In this document: in pieces, positions 1-7,970 of the stretch
Layout: the number at the start of each line of letters is the position of its first letter
Numbering within the stretch: the stretch's first letter is position 1
Source: Pelosinus baikalensis
GTDB taxonomy: Bacteria; Bacillota; Negativicutes; DSM-13327
Assembly (NCBI RefSeq): GCF_020819555.1
Contig: NZ_JAJHJB010000011.1
Span: 1-64,000 of the forward strand
Reading direction: 5' to 3'
DNA: 64,000 bases
Program-made: the position numbers and the translations under genes
Notes under the pieces: model-generated
Seen by the model: only the letters and a program-made list of their open reading frames with translations
Told to the model about the DNA's origin: nothing
The model's database searches: none

Positions 1-38
1 CGCACGGTTCCGTGCGGGTTGCGCGTCGTGAGGCGCAC
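1..38. repeat. REP-like double hairpin
   Basis: Bases 1-16 form a perfect inverted repeat (CGCACGG, TT, CCGTGCG). A second, weaker stem follows at 20-37 (TGCGC ... GCGCA). On the minus strand a GTAG tetranucleotide lies just 5' of the second stem, the layout of REP elements mobilised by REP-associated tyrosine transposases. A fragment of such a transposase begins 20 bases away. The window edge may cut the element. Confidence 0.45.
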
Positions 39-57
39 TTCTACTCGACTAATGTCC

Positions 58-165
58 CTTAATTGCCTAAGTAAAGCATCACGCTCTGTTTTAGGCCAAG
101 CTGCTATTTCATGATTCTCTTCCTTTTGTACATCGCAATATCTGCGACGAAATAAAAGTCGCTTT
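58..165 (-). pseudogene. Y1/RAYT transposase C-terminal fragment, copy 1
   Basis: This stretch is a diverged copy of 910-1015: long runs such as AATTGCCTAAGTAAAG and TTAGGCCAAGCTGC are shared. In copy 2 the same segment encodes the C-terminal helical region of a REP-associated tyrosine transposase. Here the frame is broken and only the tail remains. Nothing else is seen between 170 and 360. Confidence 0.5.
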
Positions 166-273
166 CCTCCTCAAATAAATGCTGCCGATTTATGCCACAT
201 AAATATAACAGGTAAAAGCAACACAAAGTCTCTTCTACCTGTTATGCGTATGCCATTAAGACAATTCAGGGGC

Positions 274-297
274 GTCAGACCCAGGGTTACCTCATTT
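274..297. repeat. Half copy of the CAGACTCAGGGTTACTTCATT hairpin arm
   Basis: The bases here match, with a few changes, one arm of the long hairpin found at 6711-6759 and 11893-11947 (core CAGGGTTACNTCATT). The complementary arm is absent, so this is a relic rather than a working terminator. Confidence 0.35.
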
Positions 298-374
298 CAT
301 TCTTTCCATTGTCATACTTTTGTCAAAGTTTTGTAATATAGTAATTTCAGACTGAGATTAAGGAGATGTTACAT

Positions 375-827
375 ATGAAAAAATTACCTTGCTTCGCACT
401 ACTCACCTGCTTCCTTGTCACCTTATCTGGAACCGCTTTTGCCTGGAGTGACCGTTCCGAGGGCCGTCCTGCACAAAGTCCCTCCAGCCTGTCCGTATGG
501 CATGATCGAAATGACAAGTTTCATGTGAAAACAACTAACTTTCGTAAACAGCATGTATTTTCTGGCGTGATTCGTACAGACGGACGCTTTTACGGCATTG
601 AAGAGAAAAATCTGGAAAATGGTGATTTCGTTAAAGTAGACCGTGACCGTAATACAATTCGCTTCCGTTTCACAGGACGCGGGATTGATGAATTAGATTT
701 CAAAATAAGAGGAGGAGATACCTTAACTTTTGATATCAATAAAGATGGTCATGACATGGCGACTAATCAAATATTCATCGGTAAAAAAGGCTGGCATCCT
801 AAAGACAATAAGTTTACCTTACGATAA
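375..827 (+). CDS. Small secreted protein of unknown function
   Basis: A 150-aa protein starting with a clear signal peptide (MKKLPCFALL, then a hydrophobic core ending SGTAFA before W). The mature part is basic and hydrophilic and looks like a small beta-rich domain; it has no cysteines and no recognised motif. I chose the ATG at 375 rather than the in-frame one at 366, because AAGGAG at 360-365 gives a nine-base spacing to 375. The gene stands alone between relic DNA and its own terminator. It is probably exported to the periplasm or outside; no function can be assigned from sequence. Confidence 0.75.
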   Translation: MKKLPCFALLTCFLVTLSGTAFAWSDRSEGRPAQSPSSLSVWHDRNDKFHVKTTNFRKQHVFSGVIRTDGRFYGIEEKNLENGDFVKVDRDRNTIRFRFTGRGIDELDFKIRGGDTLTFDINKDGHDMATNQIFIGKKGWHPKDNKFTLR

Positions 828-843
828 TAACGAATCCATTCCT

Positions 844-870
844 AGCGGGCGTTTCATACGCTCGCTTTTT
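844..870 (+). terminator. Rho-independent terminator
   Basis: AGCGGGCG pairs with CGCTCGCT around a seven-base loop, followed by a T run. It lies 17 bases after the stop of the secreted protein gene. Confidence 0.75.
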
Positions 871-904
871 CGCTGTGCTTTTGTATATTATAAATCCTTC
901 TTTT

Positions 905-1125
905 TCTTTTAATTGCCTAAGTAAAGTATCACGCTCTGCTTTAGGCCAAGCTGCGATTTCATGAGGTTCGCTTCCTTCTGTACATCGCAATATTTTGCGA
1001 CGAATTTCTTCTTCAGATGGATTGATCCTTCCTGACACATCAAAATGGTCATTTGTGTTAATTTGGTGCAATCGCAGCCATTCATCTCTACCCAACAGTC
1101 CCAAAGAAAAAGCTGTATCTGTCAA
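905..1125 (-). pseudogene. REP-associated tyrosine (Y1) transposase, C-terminal fragment, copy 2
   Basis: The minus strand keeps an open frame whose product resembles the region after the catalytic Y1 domain in REP-associated transposases. It reads FSLGLLGRDEWLRLHQIN, then RINPSEEEIRRKIL, then KAERDTLLRQLKEKEG, the usual order of acidic linker, ISDEEA-like helix and ERDE-LRKLKEKG helix. The catalytic domain (HUH and Tyr) is absent, as is the final helix-turn-helix. The frame then runs into the neighbouring terminator. This is the longest of three fragments of this gene family in the window (58, 905 and 7020). Confidence 0.55.
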
Positions 1126-1407
1126 TGTTCAACCCTTTCTTTATGTCTACGATTAAAGACATAGTTGAAGAAAAGGTCCCTAAATTAACTCACGTGCTCA
1201 ATATAAATCCTTTAGAACGTATTATACAAATCAATAGTTGGCTTAATTAAAAAAGCCTATTGATGCAATAGATATATTCAATTTCTCTTTTGAGTAAGAG
1301 AAGGGTATCATTAAGAAAGAGAAAAGGCCGGATAGATGATCAATTGTCAGGAAGCAACTATTATACTACAATAAGTACAAAGTGAAAATCGGGGATGTGG
1401 CAATTGG
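1126..1407. other. Intergenic region
   Basis: No supported gene. A 35-codon plus-strand frame at 1144 lacks a ribosome binding site. The last part should hold the promoter of the LysR gene, but no convincing -35/-10 pair was picked out. Confidence 0.4.
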
Positions 1408-2301
1408 ATGGATATACGGTTATTACAAACTTTTCTCTTAGTTGCAAAAATAGGCAATGTAACACAAGCGGCAGAACAGCTCAATTTTACTCAGCCAACA
1501 GTAACAGCTCAAATTCGAGCACTGGAAGAACATTTCGAGGTAATCTTGTTTGAAAGGGTCGGTAAAAAACTCTATATAACGAAAGCAGGTTTACGTCTTA
1601 TTGCTTATGCAGAGAAGCTATTGCTATTGTATGGGGAAGCACGAGCAACAGTACAGGAATTTTCCCATGATAGAACGATTAAGGTAGGTCTTGGTACTGC
1701 TGTGGCGGCGCATACACTATCACCCATCTTGCGAGAGTTTCAAGAGCGGGTTCCCAATGTATCAGTTAGTATTGAACATTGTTTCAATATACCGATTACC
1801 GTTAAAGGTATCTTAGATAATAGCTTTGATTTAGCTCTGGTTCATGACAAGATATCGAATAGCAGAATTCTGCAGTTTAATGTTGTAGCCGAGAAATTAT
1901 TATGGGTTACTCATGCAAGTCTTCTAGATACATATGGCGATACTCTGCAGCAGCAGCCTTTTATTGCCTTAAAACAAGGCAGTGTTTATCGGGAAAAATA
2001 CAATCCATACTTACGGCAAAATGCAGTCATACCTATTTTAGAATATAGCGATTCTGAGGCAGTTAAACAGGCTGTTCTGAATGGGTTAGGTATTGGCGTA
2101 CTGCCAGAGGTGCTGGTTCGCTCTCATATAGAAGATGGGACCCTTCATGAATTTTGTGATGCACCAAAGTTAGAGATTGATTTTTCGGTAATATTTCATA
2201 AAGATAAAACCTTTACGCTGGCAATGCGTACGTTATTAATGGCAATTGCCGAGCATGCCAATATTAATGGTGGTTTATCAGAGTATGTATCATCTATGTA
2301 G
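1408..2301 (+). CDS. LysR-family transcriptional regulator
   Basis: A 297-aa protein of usual LysR length. Residues 1-60 are the winged helix-turn-helix (MDIRLLQTFL, NVTQAAEQLNFTQPTVTAQI, LEEHF, LFERVGKK). The rest is the two-lobed effector-binding domain, with the typical GLGIGVLPE motif near residue 230. It acts as a DNA-binding regulator in the cytoplasm; the ligand is unknown. The MFS gene follows 34 bases downstream on the same strand, so the regulator and transporter are probably co-transcribed and the regulator may control export of a small molecule. Confidence 0.9.
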   Translation: MDIRLLQTFLLVAKIGNVTQAAEQLNFTQPTVTAQIRALEEHFEVILFERVGKKLYITKAGLRLIAYAEKLLLLYGEARATVQEFSHDRTIKVGLGTAVAAHTLSPILREFQERVPNVSVSIEHCFNIPITVKGILDNSFDLALVHDKISNSRILQFNVVAEKLLWVTHASLLDTYGDTLQQQPFIALKQGSVYREKYNPYLRQNAVIPILEYSDSEAVKQAVLNGLGIGVLPEVLVRSHIEDGTLHEFCDAPKLEIDFSVIFHKDKTFTLAMRTLLMAIAEHANINGGLSEYVSSM

Positions 2302-2335
2302 CATCAATGCATAGAGGAAAGGTTAAGAAACGAAA

Positions 2336-3529
2336 ATGAATAAAATTTGTGACAGTAAAGAAATGACCAAAGGTAAGAAAGTCTTATTTGCAGGATGTCT
2401 TGCGCATCTTATACATGATGGATTTAGTGACATGCTATACATTTTTTTCCCAATCTGGCAAGTTCAATTTTCTTTAACCTTTGCTGAAATTGGTCTTTTA
2501 AAAACATTGTTTTCTGGTTCCTTGGCAGGATTTCAGGTACCAGCAGGTTTTCTAGCTTCCCGTATGGGCGAAGTTAAATTGCTGCTGCTTGGGACGATTC
2601 TCACCAGTGCTGCCGTTTTCATGCTCGGCTGGGCAGCAGCACCAATAATGGTTGGCTGTTTATTAGTAATTGGAGGGTTAGGATCAAGCACTCAGCATCC
2701 CTTGTCGTCTTCCTTAATATCGAGTGCTTATCCTGATAAAGCTGAACGCAGAACCGCTCTTAGTACTTTTAATGTAGCTGGAGATTTTGGTAAATTACTA
2801 TTACCAGGCATGACCGCCCTGCTAATTGCCCAATATAACTGGATGACTGCAAGCCGATTCTTAGGTATGCTTGGCATGATGAGTGTAATTGTCATTTTTC
2901 TAATTACTAAAAACATTCGGCAGCACTCTTCAACGAATGAGGGAAAAACAGAGACAGCAACACTTGGCTGTTTTGCGTGGAAGGGAAATCAGTCCTTTTG
3001 GTCCTTGTCGATGATCGGAGTGATTGATAGTGCAACTCGAATGGGATTCCTTACTTTTTTTCCATTCTTATTGCAAGAAAAAGGTGCACAGGTTAGTTTG
3101 ATTGGTTTAGCATTGTCTCTTGTATTTGCAGGAGGTGCAGTTGGTAAATATATATGTGGAAAATTGGCTACGAAATTCGGTGTATTGCGAACGGTAGTGA
3201 CTACGGAGATGGTTACAACCTTGTGTATTTTAGGAATACTGTTTCTTCCCTTAGAGCCTGTCCTTCTGCTTTCGCCTATTCTGGGCGTTGCATTAAATGG
3301 TACTTCATCGGTATTGTATGGCAGTGTTCCGGAATTGGTTTCTGATGAACAATGCAAGCAGGCGTTTGCTATTTTTTATACAGCAACCATTGGTTCAGGA
3401 GCGATATCTCCTTTTCTTTACGGATTAGCAAGTGATATGGTTGGGATAAACATTGCTGTCGTAATGATTGCTTTCGTTGTTCTTCTGACTCTTCCATTAA
3501 CATTACGCCTCCGAGGAAAATTTGCATAA
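2336..3529 (+). CDS. MFS efflux transporter, Fsr-like
   Basis: A 397-aa polytopic membrane protein with about twelve hydrophobic spans. The N-terminus (GCLAHLIHDGFSDMLYIFFP, then SLTFAEIGLLKT) follows the pattern of the fosmidomycin-resistance branch of the major facilitator superfamily, and a GFLASRMGE loop lies between spans two and three. It is likely a proton-driven drug or metabolite exporter in the inner membrane; the substrate cannot be read from sequence. It ends 63 bases before a bidirectional palindrome and is paired with the LysR gene. Confidence 0.85.
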   Translation: MNKICDSKEMTKGKKVLFAGCLAHLIHDGFSDMLYIFFPIWQVQFSLTFAEIGLLKTLFSGSLAGFQVPAGFLASRMGEVKLLLLGTILTSAAVFMLGWAAAPIMVGCLLVIGGLGSSTQHPLSSSLISSAYPDKAERRTALSTFNVAGDFGKLLLPGMTALLIAQYNWMTASRFLGMLGMMSVIVIFLITKNIRQHSSTNEGKTETATLGCFAWKGNQSFWSLSMIGVIDSATRMGFLTFFPFLLQEKGAQVSLIGLALSLVFAGGAVGKYICGKLATKFGVLRTVVTTEMVTTLCILGILFLPLEPVLLLSPILGVALNGTSSVLYGSVPELVSDEQCKQAFAIFYTATIGSGAISPFLYGLASDMVGINIAVVMIAFVVLLTLPLTLRLRGKFA

Positions 3530-3592
3530 TTATTTTTAAAATGTTCCATATGCACAACCTTTGTAACAATGTAATACCGTGCACAAATTCAT

Positions 3593-3620
3593 CGTCTGCA
3601 TAGAAATTTCTATGCAGACG
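3593..3620. terminator. Perfect 28-bp palindrome between convergent genes
   Basis: CGTCTGCATAGAAA is followed directly by its reverse complement TTTCTATGCAGACG. It sits between the MFS gene (plus) and the 3D-domain gene (minus), so it probably ends transcription from one or both sides. The T run is poor. Confidence 0.5.
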
Positions 3621-3677
3621 TCGCAGTATTCTTGTATCCTGTTCATTCTTCAGTCCAACCACAGTGAATTCTCATCG

Positions 3678-4073
3678 TTATTCCTCCTCGATCTTCACCT
3701 TTTTCCTCTGCCTCCCGAGTCTCAATGCCTTTTCCTTGTCTGCAACGTATACATCGACCCTATCGCCTACAATATAACCACCTCGATCCTCATTAACATA
3801 CCAATGTCCATCTATGCATATCCTAGTTCCCAAGGCATACCTAGAACTCATTGCTACTGTGCGCCCCTCGTTTACCCTAGTACCACTTGCGGTAATTCCA
3901 TGACCATTCATACCTTCATCATTTGCGGTGTAGTACGAGATTTCCATGACAACTTCACGATATCGAGGCTCTGGCTCCGCAACTACGGTTTCCTCTATGG
4001 GAGCTACATACTCCACGGGTACTTCGTAGTTATCTTCGTACAAGCAATGTGGTGCAGTGAAAAGCAGCACCAA
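3678..4073 (-). CDS. 3D-domain secreted protein, start uncertain
   Basis: The C-terminal ~90 residues are a 3D (three-aspartate) domain of the double-psi beta-barrel type found in cell-wall lytic enzymes: EISYYTAND, GITASGTRV, TVAMSSRYALGTRICIDG, NEDRGG and GDRVDVYV. A hydrophobic leader precedes it (LLILVLLFTAP), followed by an acidic, proline-rich linker. The domain probably cleaves or binds peptidoglycan outside the membrane. The start is odd. GGGAGG and an ATG at 4099-4101 are well placed but out of frame by one base. Removing one A would give an ideal MLLRITLLILVLLF leader. In frame, only TTG at 4073 or CTG upstream is available. This is either a non-ATG start or a one-base frameshift. 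Confidence 0.7.
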   Translation of the reverse strand: MVLLFTAPHCLYEDNYEVPVEYVAPIEETVVAEPEPRYREVVMEISYYTANDEGMNGHGITASGTRVNEGRTVAMSSRYALGTRICIDGHWYVNEDRGGYIVGDRVDVYVADKEKALRLGRQRKKVKIEEE

Positions 4074-4253
4074 AATAAGCAGTGTAATACGCAGTAATCA
4101 TCGACCTCCCTTAACTCCCAGAATACAATCGTAAAACCTATGCAATATTCACACAGAGCATCAGTAAGTCCCTCCTATTATCTTATGAAGTCTTAGTTGA
4201 TTTTGTAACCTTATTTTGTCTTCTTGATTTCTTCCCTTGCATTGGTATATATA

Positions 4254-4300
4254 AAAAAGTACCATCAAAGCTATCATTGGATAACATTGGTGGTACTTTT
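4254..4300. terminator. Imperfect terminator-like hairpin
   Basis: AAAAGTACCA and TGGTACTTTT form the base of an imperfect stem with a T run on one side and an A run on the other. No intact gene directly abuts it. The surrounding region 4100-4440 holds no supported gene. Confidence 0.4.
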
Positions 4301-4446
4301 ATTGTTCTTATATTGCTGCTTTCTAAAGCCTATGGGTGAAAGGAGATCAATCAACTTACCCTCTTCAGTTCTTGCGAACGATGTAATCGATATAGCCTTG
4401 GCGGATTTTATGACCTTTATATAGCCTTTCTAAAACTCTATTTTCT

Positions 4447-4587
4447 TTATAATTCCATATCGTCAAAGTGTTTGTCCCCTTCATCCAGTTGATAATAGGA
4501 ATGTATGACAGTTTCAGTTTTGGGTATCAAATCTTTTATTGCATTCCAAAATTCGTCCGTAATTTCCCACGATTTCTTTTGTATCAT
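4447..4587 (-). pseudogene. IS5-family transposase N-terminal fragment
   Basis: A 46-codon frame with ATG at 4587 and AAAGGTGG just upstream. Its first 22 residues (KKSWEITDEFWNAIKDLIPK) match the start of IS5/IS427-type transposases, where SWEI-DEFW--V-PLIP is conserved. The remainder of the frame is unlike a transposase, and the catalytic DDE region is absent. No terminal inverted repeats were seen. It may be a relic of an insertion, or a relic re-used as a short gene. Confidence 0.5.
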
Positions 4588-4787
4588 TGTTCATCCACCT
4601 TTATCTTGAGTATTCCTCAAGTATTTCGGCATGATGAGTAATTAATTTAGGGATAAACCCTAAGTATAGCTATATAGTATTCAACGTTCATTTTCAAGGC
4701 TTTAAAGGCACTATGTTTACTATGAATACTGTGACTTTTAATAGTTAAGTTAATCCGACAATGTTGGCGACACCCCTTCATCGGCTA

Positions 4788-6515
4788 TTAGTATCCGTAT
4801 AACTCAAATTCAACAATTCGGGCAGTTTGATCAGTAGTCTGCGTCGGTGTAGTAATATTCAAACGGAAATAGCGGGCGTTTTTTGTAGCCATCTGCGCGT
4901 CTGTGACACTAAAAGAGTTACCGCTTACTGTATAAGCAACGAACCAGTTTGTGCCATCCATACTATACTCCAGCTTAAAATTCTTCGTATTCAAGCTAGT
5001 ATCAAGACCTGCTGCACCTGCATGACGTGCCACAAATCGACTGACAGTCCTAAATTCACCTAAATCAACCTGTAAGTATTTATCCCCCGATACATTACTT
5101 GATGTCCATAAGGTATTTTTTTGTCCATCTACCGCGTTGGATGGGGGGGTGACATTAGAACCGTTATTCCAAACATATTTATTCAACGCCTGATTAGTGT
5201 CTATGTCAAAATAAGTTCTTATTGCTTTGGCATAACCGGCAGGAGTATTAACACTTATATTGTTTTGTATTTGATCATAGTTCCATATAAATGCACCAGC
5301 AAAGGAAACTTTAGTTGGGTCTAAACTACTTAATGCCGTTGCGACAGTATTTTCTGGACTGTACGCAGTATTAAAGCCATAAACCACAGGCATTCCCATA
5401 GCATTCTTCCACGATCCAGGATCTACTGTGCCACCATAGCCTTGCAGATACACGCGGTCTACTATGCTACCAAGAGTGTTTTTGACAATTGCCCAAGTAC
5501 TTTGATGATCGAAAGGACATAAGGTAACCTTTTTACCCATGCTATTAACCATATTACCTAAGTCTATCATTAATTGGGAACTATATAGGTCTTCATCGTC
5601 AAAATTGACAGCATCAGCACCGGTTGCATTAATCAATGCCTGTAAGTTTTGTTTGAAAATGTTCTTAGTGTCAATGTTCTGCGTTGGCTTGGTAATATAA
5701 AGACGGAAATAACGTGCATATAAACCTGCCGGAAAAGCACCACTTACGATATCTTGAGTATTGCCGGTTATCGTAGCCTGATCCGTCCAGGTATTTCCAT
5801 CGTCGCTGCTTTGAATTTTAAAGTCCGAGGTGTTCATACTGATTTTATCCCCATAACCCAAACTTGCACCTAAACCTGCATTTCCTATCGCCCAAGTAGA
5901 AACATTTTGCCGCGAACCGAGGTCAACCTGAAGCCATTGGTTACCCATACCTACATTTGAAACCCATTTGGTATTTTGTAAACCATCCACTGCTAAATCT
6001 GGCCCATAGAAATCTACATACTGGTTGGCTGTAGCAGGCTTGTTCTTGCAAAGATTGACGGTTGGCTGATTAGGAGGATTGATTTCAAATTCATAGATAC
6101 GGGCAGCATCATTTGCAGAAAAAAATGAATTCATGTTTTGAAAGTCGGTTGTACTGCCCCCGCCTATCGCTATTTCCACACGATTAACACTTGTCGGGCC
6201 TGTCTTTAATGTTGCCCATTGTTGTCTTGCAGCATCAGTGCCTACATACTGGCCGCCTGAGCATACTAACGTGTTATTAAGGTATAAATCGCCGTTAGGA
6301 TGAGGATGAACCAAACCTATGATAACAGTGTTATACCCCGAATTTTTTATGGCGTTGATGGTAGATTGCCCTCCTGAGTATATGGGGTCGCCTACAAAAA
6401 TTGCCGCAACCGAATTGGCGTCAGCATGCACCACATAACTCGGCAAAGAAACACCGGCTAATAAACTTAGAACCATAGCTACGGAACATAATCTTGCTAA
6501 AAGTTTTTTCTTCAT
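4788..6515 (-). CDS. Secreted GH18-like protein with a nested and a terminal CBM32 domain
   Basis: A 575-aa protein. Residues 1-32 are a signal peptide. Residues 36-135 look like the first strands of a TIM barrel. Residues ~154-283 are an F5/8 type C (CBM32) domain (AVDGLQNTKW, QWLQVDLGS, FKIQSSDDGNTW, YARYFRLYI). The barrel then resumes, with DAVNFDDE at 301-308 matching the GH18 signature D-x-x-D/N-x-D-x-E, so E308 would be the acid. A second CBM32 covers ~440-575 and ends ARIVEFELYGY. I start at 6515, because GGAGGGG lies before it and an upstream in-frame ATG overlaps that site. The likely role is binding and hydrolysing N-acetylglucosamine-type glycans outside the cell. Activity is inferred. 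Confidence 0.75.
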   Translation of the reverse strand: MKKKLLARLCSVAMVLSLLAGVSLPSYVVHADANSVAAIFVGDPIYSGGQSTINAIKNSGYNTVIIGLVHPHPNGDLYLNNTLVCSGGQYVGTDAARQQWATLKTGPTSVNRVEIAIGGGSTTDFQNMNSFFSANDAARIYEFEINPPNQPTVNLCKNKPATANQYVDFYGPDLAVDGLQNTKWVSNVGMGNQWLQVDLGSRQNVSTWAIGNAGLGASLGYGDKISMNTSDFKIQSSDDGNTWTDQATITGNTQDIVSGAFPAGLYARYFRLYITKPTQNIDTKNIFKQNLQALINATGADAVNFDDEDLYSSQLMIDLGNMVNSMGKKVTLCPFDHQSTWAIVKNTLGSIVDRVYLQGYGGTVDPGSWKNAMGMPVVYGFNTAYSPENTVATALSSLDPTKVSFAGAFIWNYDQIQNNISVNTPAGYAKAIRTYFDIDTNQALNKYVWNNGSNVTPPSNAVDGQKNTLWTSSNVSGDKYLQVDLGEFRTVSRFVARHAGAAGLDTSLNTKNFKLEYSMDGTNWFVAYTVSGNSFSVTDAQMATKNARYFRLNITTPTQTTDQTARIVEFELYGY

Positions 6516-6530
6516 GTTTTTCCCCTCCAT

Positions 6531-6710
6531 TTTTTTATTAATTGAGCTAGATCTATTCCGCTATATTGTATAGTGTTTAAACCGATATCTTTGTCGTATT
6601 GGGTCAGCAAATTAATTATTTTCTTTAATGTGTATAACCCCTCCATTTGTAATGTTGTGGATCTAAAAGGATTTTCAGAAATTGAAATATAATCTTTAAA
6701 ATTGGTCTTT
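6531..6710. other. Upstream region of the GH18-like gene
   Basis: No gene seen. On the minus strand a TACAAT-like -10 box lies near 6570, which may be the promoter of the secreted glycosidase; the -35 is unclear. Confidence 0.3.
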
Positions 6711-6759
6711 AATGAAGTAACCCTGAGTCTGATGTTATCGGACTCAGGGTTACTTCATT
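6711..6759 (-). terminator. Long hairpin, copy of 11893-11947
   Basis: AATGAAGTAACCCTGAGTC and its complement form a long near-perfect stem around a short loop. The same hairpin, almost base for base, follows the helicase gene at 11893-11947. Here it follows the decayed helicase fragment, so gene end and terminator were copied together. Confidence 0.75.
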
Positions 6760-6762
6760 TAA

Positions 6763-6998
6763 TATTTGTTAAAGCCTTGTTCCACTTTTCTACTTGTCCT
6801 TGAAGGCAAGTCGATCCCAGTTCTTATACCCTTGTGTTCTAATCCATTGCTCATTATCTTGTCTTCCTGATGAGCATTAGTCCTTCCGATACTTTAGTTG
6901 CCATTAATTCTTTAGCAGGAGCAGCTTCTGGAATTTCTCTGAGTTCAATTAGCTCTATTACCTCAATCGGTGAAACTCCTCCATCACTGGACCACGGT
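6763..6998 (-). pseudogene. Decayed copy of the helicase 3' end
   Basis: The plus-strand text closely follows 11945-12330, the last part of the helicase coding region. Shared runs include CAAGTCGATCCCAG, GGTTCTAATCCATTGCTCAT (one change) and TAGTTGCCATTAATTCTTTA, with small and larger deletions. Frames are broken. It lies upstream of its own hairpin copy (6711-6759) in the same order as the parent, so a larger second copy of this helicase gene once existed here or a segment was duplicated. Confidence 0.75.
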
Positions 6999-7019
6999 TG
7001 CTCGTTCAATTGGCGAATG

Positions 7020-7145
7020 GATGTCCTTCTTTTTCTTTCAATTGCCTAACTAAAGCATCACTTTCCAAGTTGATATTTCATGAGGTTCGCTTTCTTCTGT
7101 GCATCGCAATATTTTGCGGTGAATTTCTTCTTCAGATAGATTGAT
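7020..7145 (-). pseudogene. Y1/RAYT transposase C-terminal fragment, copy 3
   Basis: A third, shorter version of the fragment at 905-1125, with CAATTGCCTAACTAAAGC, TTTCATGAGGTTCGCTT and a CATCGCAATATTTTGCG block in the same order. An internal deletion removes the proline/tryptophan segment. It is joined directly to the helicase remnant, which places a transposase relic at the edge of the duplicated segment. Confidence 0.5.
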
Positions 7146-7189
7146 AATAAGTTTTTACCTGTATTATTTTCTTGCATGGCATTGCCCCC

Positions 7190-7960
7190 TTATGCTCTGC
7201 GTACTTGCTTAACAGGCTTATCTTTATATTTCAGCGTTTTTACGCGATCATGAGCGTTTAATAATAAAACGAATGAGAGTACAATCATTAATAAAATGAC
7301 AATAAAGCATATTGGCTGGTTATATACGGAACCACCATCTTCCTGATAATTAATGATTCCCAATCCTGCAACGATTGGATATAGATTCGTCAATCCATGG
7401 CCTGATGCAAAAACACCCACAAATCCATAAAAAAAAGTAAAGCCGACACCTGACATAAAACTACCTGCACGCTGCCCGGTAAAAATAACAACAGGCATTA
7501 CGGCAATATAGACGAATATATTCATGCCAATCATCTGGAACAAAGATTGCACCATGCCTCCAATCGTTAGCCCCGGATAATGGCTAAAGAGAACTATGAG
7601 CAATGTAAAAAGAAACTGCATAACTGCTAAAAAGATAGAGAGTAACCCTACTGTAATCAATTTTCCCGCCAGTAAACGCCGAAAAGATAGGGGGATTGTC
7701 AATATGTTCTTTAAGGTATCATCTGTTCTTTCACGTTCTATCATATATCCACTGATCAATGCTATTGTTGCAGGGAAAATCAAACTAAAATTATTCCAAA
7801 TCACTGTATTGGAAAAGTTATGGAAAGTATGCGTTGTACCATCGGTAGCCATCGCCATAAATCTTGATAGAAGCACGACCGAAAGGGTTGCAGCAATGCC
7901 GATCCAGATTACAGAGTAGCGTTTAAGTTTCAAAAATTCCGTTTTAATAATTCGTAACAT
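7190..7960 (-). CDS. ABC-2 permease, LanG/CprC-like
   Basis: A 256-aa membrane protein with six predicted spans. Its N-terminus (LRIIKTEFLKLKRYSVIWIG) is typical of the permeases of lantibiotic-immunity (LanEFG) and Cpr-type exporters. The best start is the ATG at 7960, with GAGGTG seven bases upstream and ten bases after the previous stop; the longer frame extends into the neighbouring gene. It forms the transmembrane channel with the permease encoded immediately upstream and the ATPase at 8743-9666. The probable role is removing lantibiotics, other cationic peptides or bacitracin-like drugs from the membrane. Confidence 0.85.
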   Translation of the reverse strand: MLRIIKTEFLKLKRYSVIWIGIAATLSVVLLSRFMAMATDGTTHTFHNFSNTVIWNNFSLIFPATIALISGYMIERERTDDTLKNILTIPLSFRRLLAGKLITVGLLSIFLAVMQFLFTLLIVLFSHYPGLTIGGMVQSLFQMIGMNIFVYIAVMPVVIFTGQRAGSFMSGVGFTFFYGFVGVFASGHGLTNLYPIVAGLGIINYQEDGGSVYNQPICFIVILLMIVLSFVLLLNAHDRVKTLKYKDKPVKQVRRA

Positions 7961-7970
7961 TCCACTCACC

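Noticed and set aside
1144..1251. 35-codon plus-strand frame after the transposase fragment
   Set aside because: No ribosome binding site, no recognised motif, and it lies among relic DNA.
2989..3357. 122-codon minus-strand frame inside the MFS gene
   Set aside because: It is the antisense shadow of membrane-protein codons and has no start signal.
3579..4097. 172-codon plus-strand frame opposite the 3D-domain gene
   Set aside because: The opposite frame encodes a recognisable 3D domain with signal-like leader; this one shows no domain and starts within a palindrome.
4224..4424. 66-codon plus-strand frame with a hydrophobic stretch
   Set aside because: It runs straight through an imperfect terminator-like hairpin and lacks a ribosome binding site, so it is probably chance.
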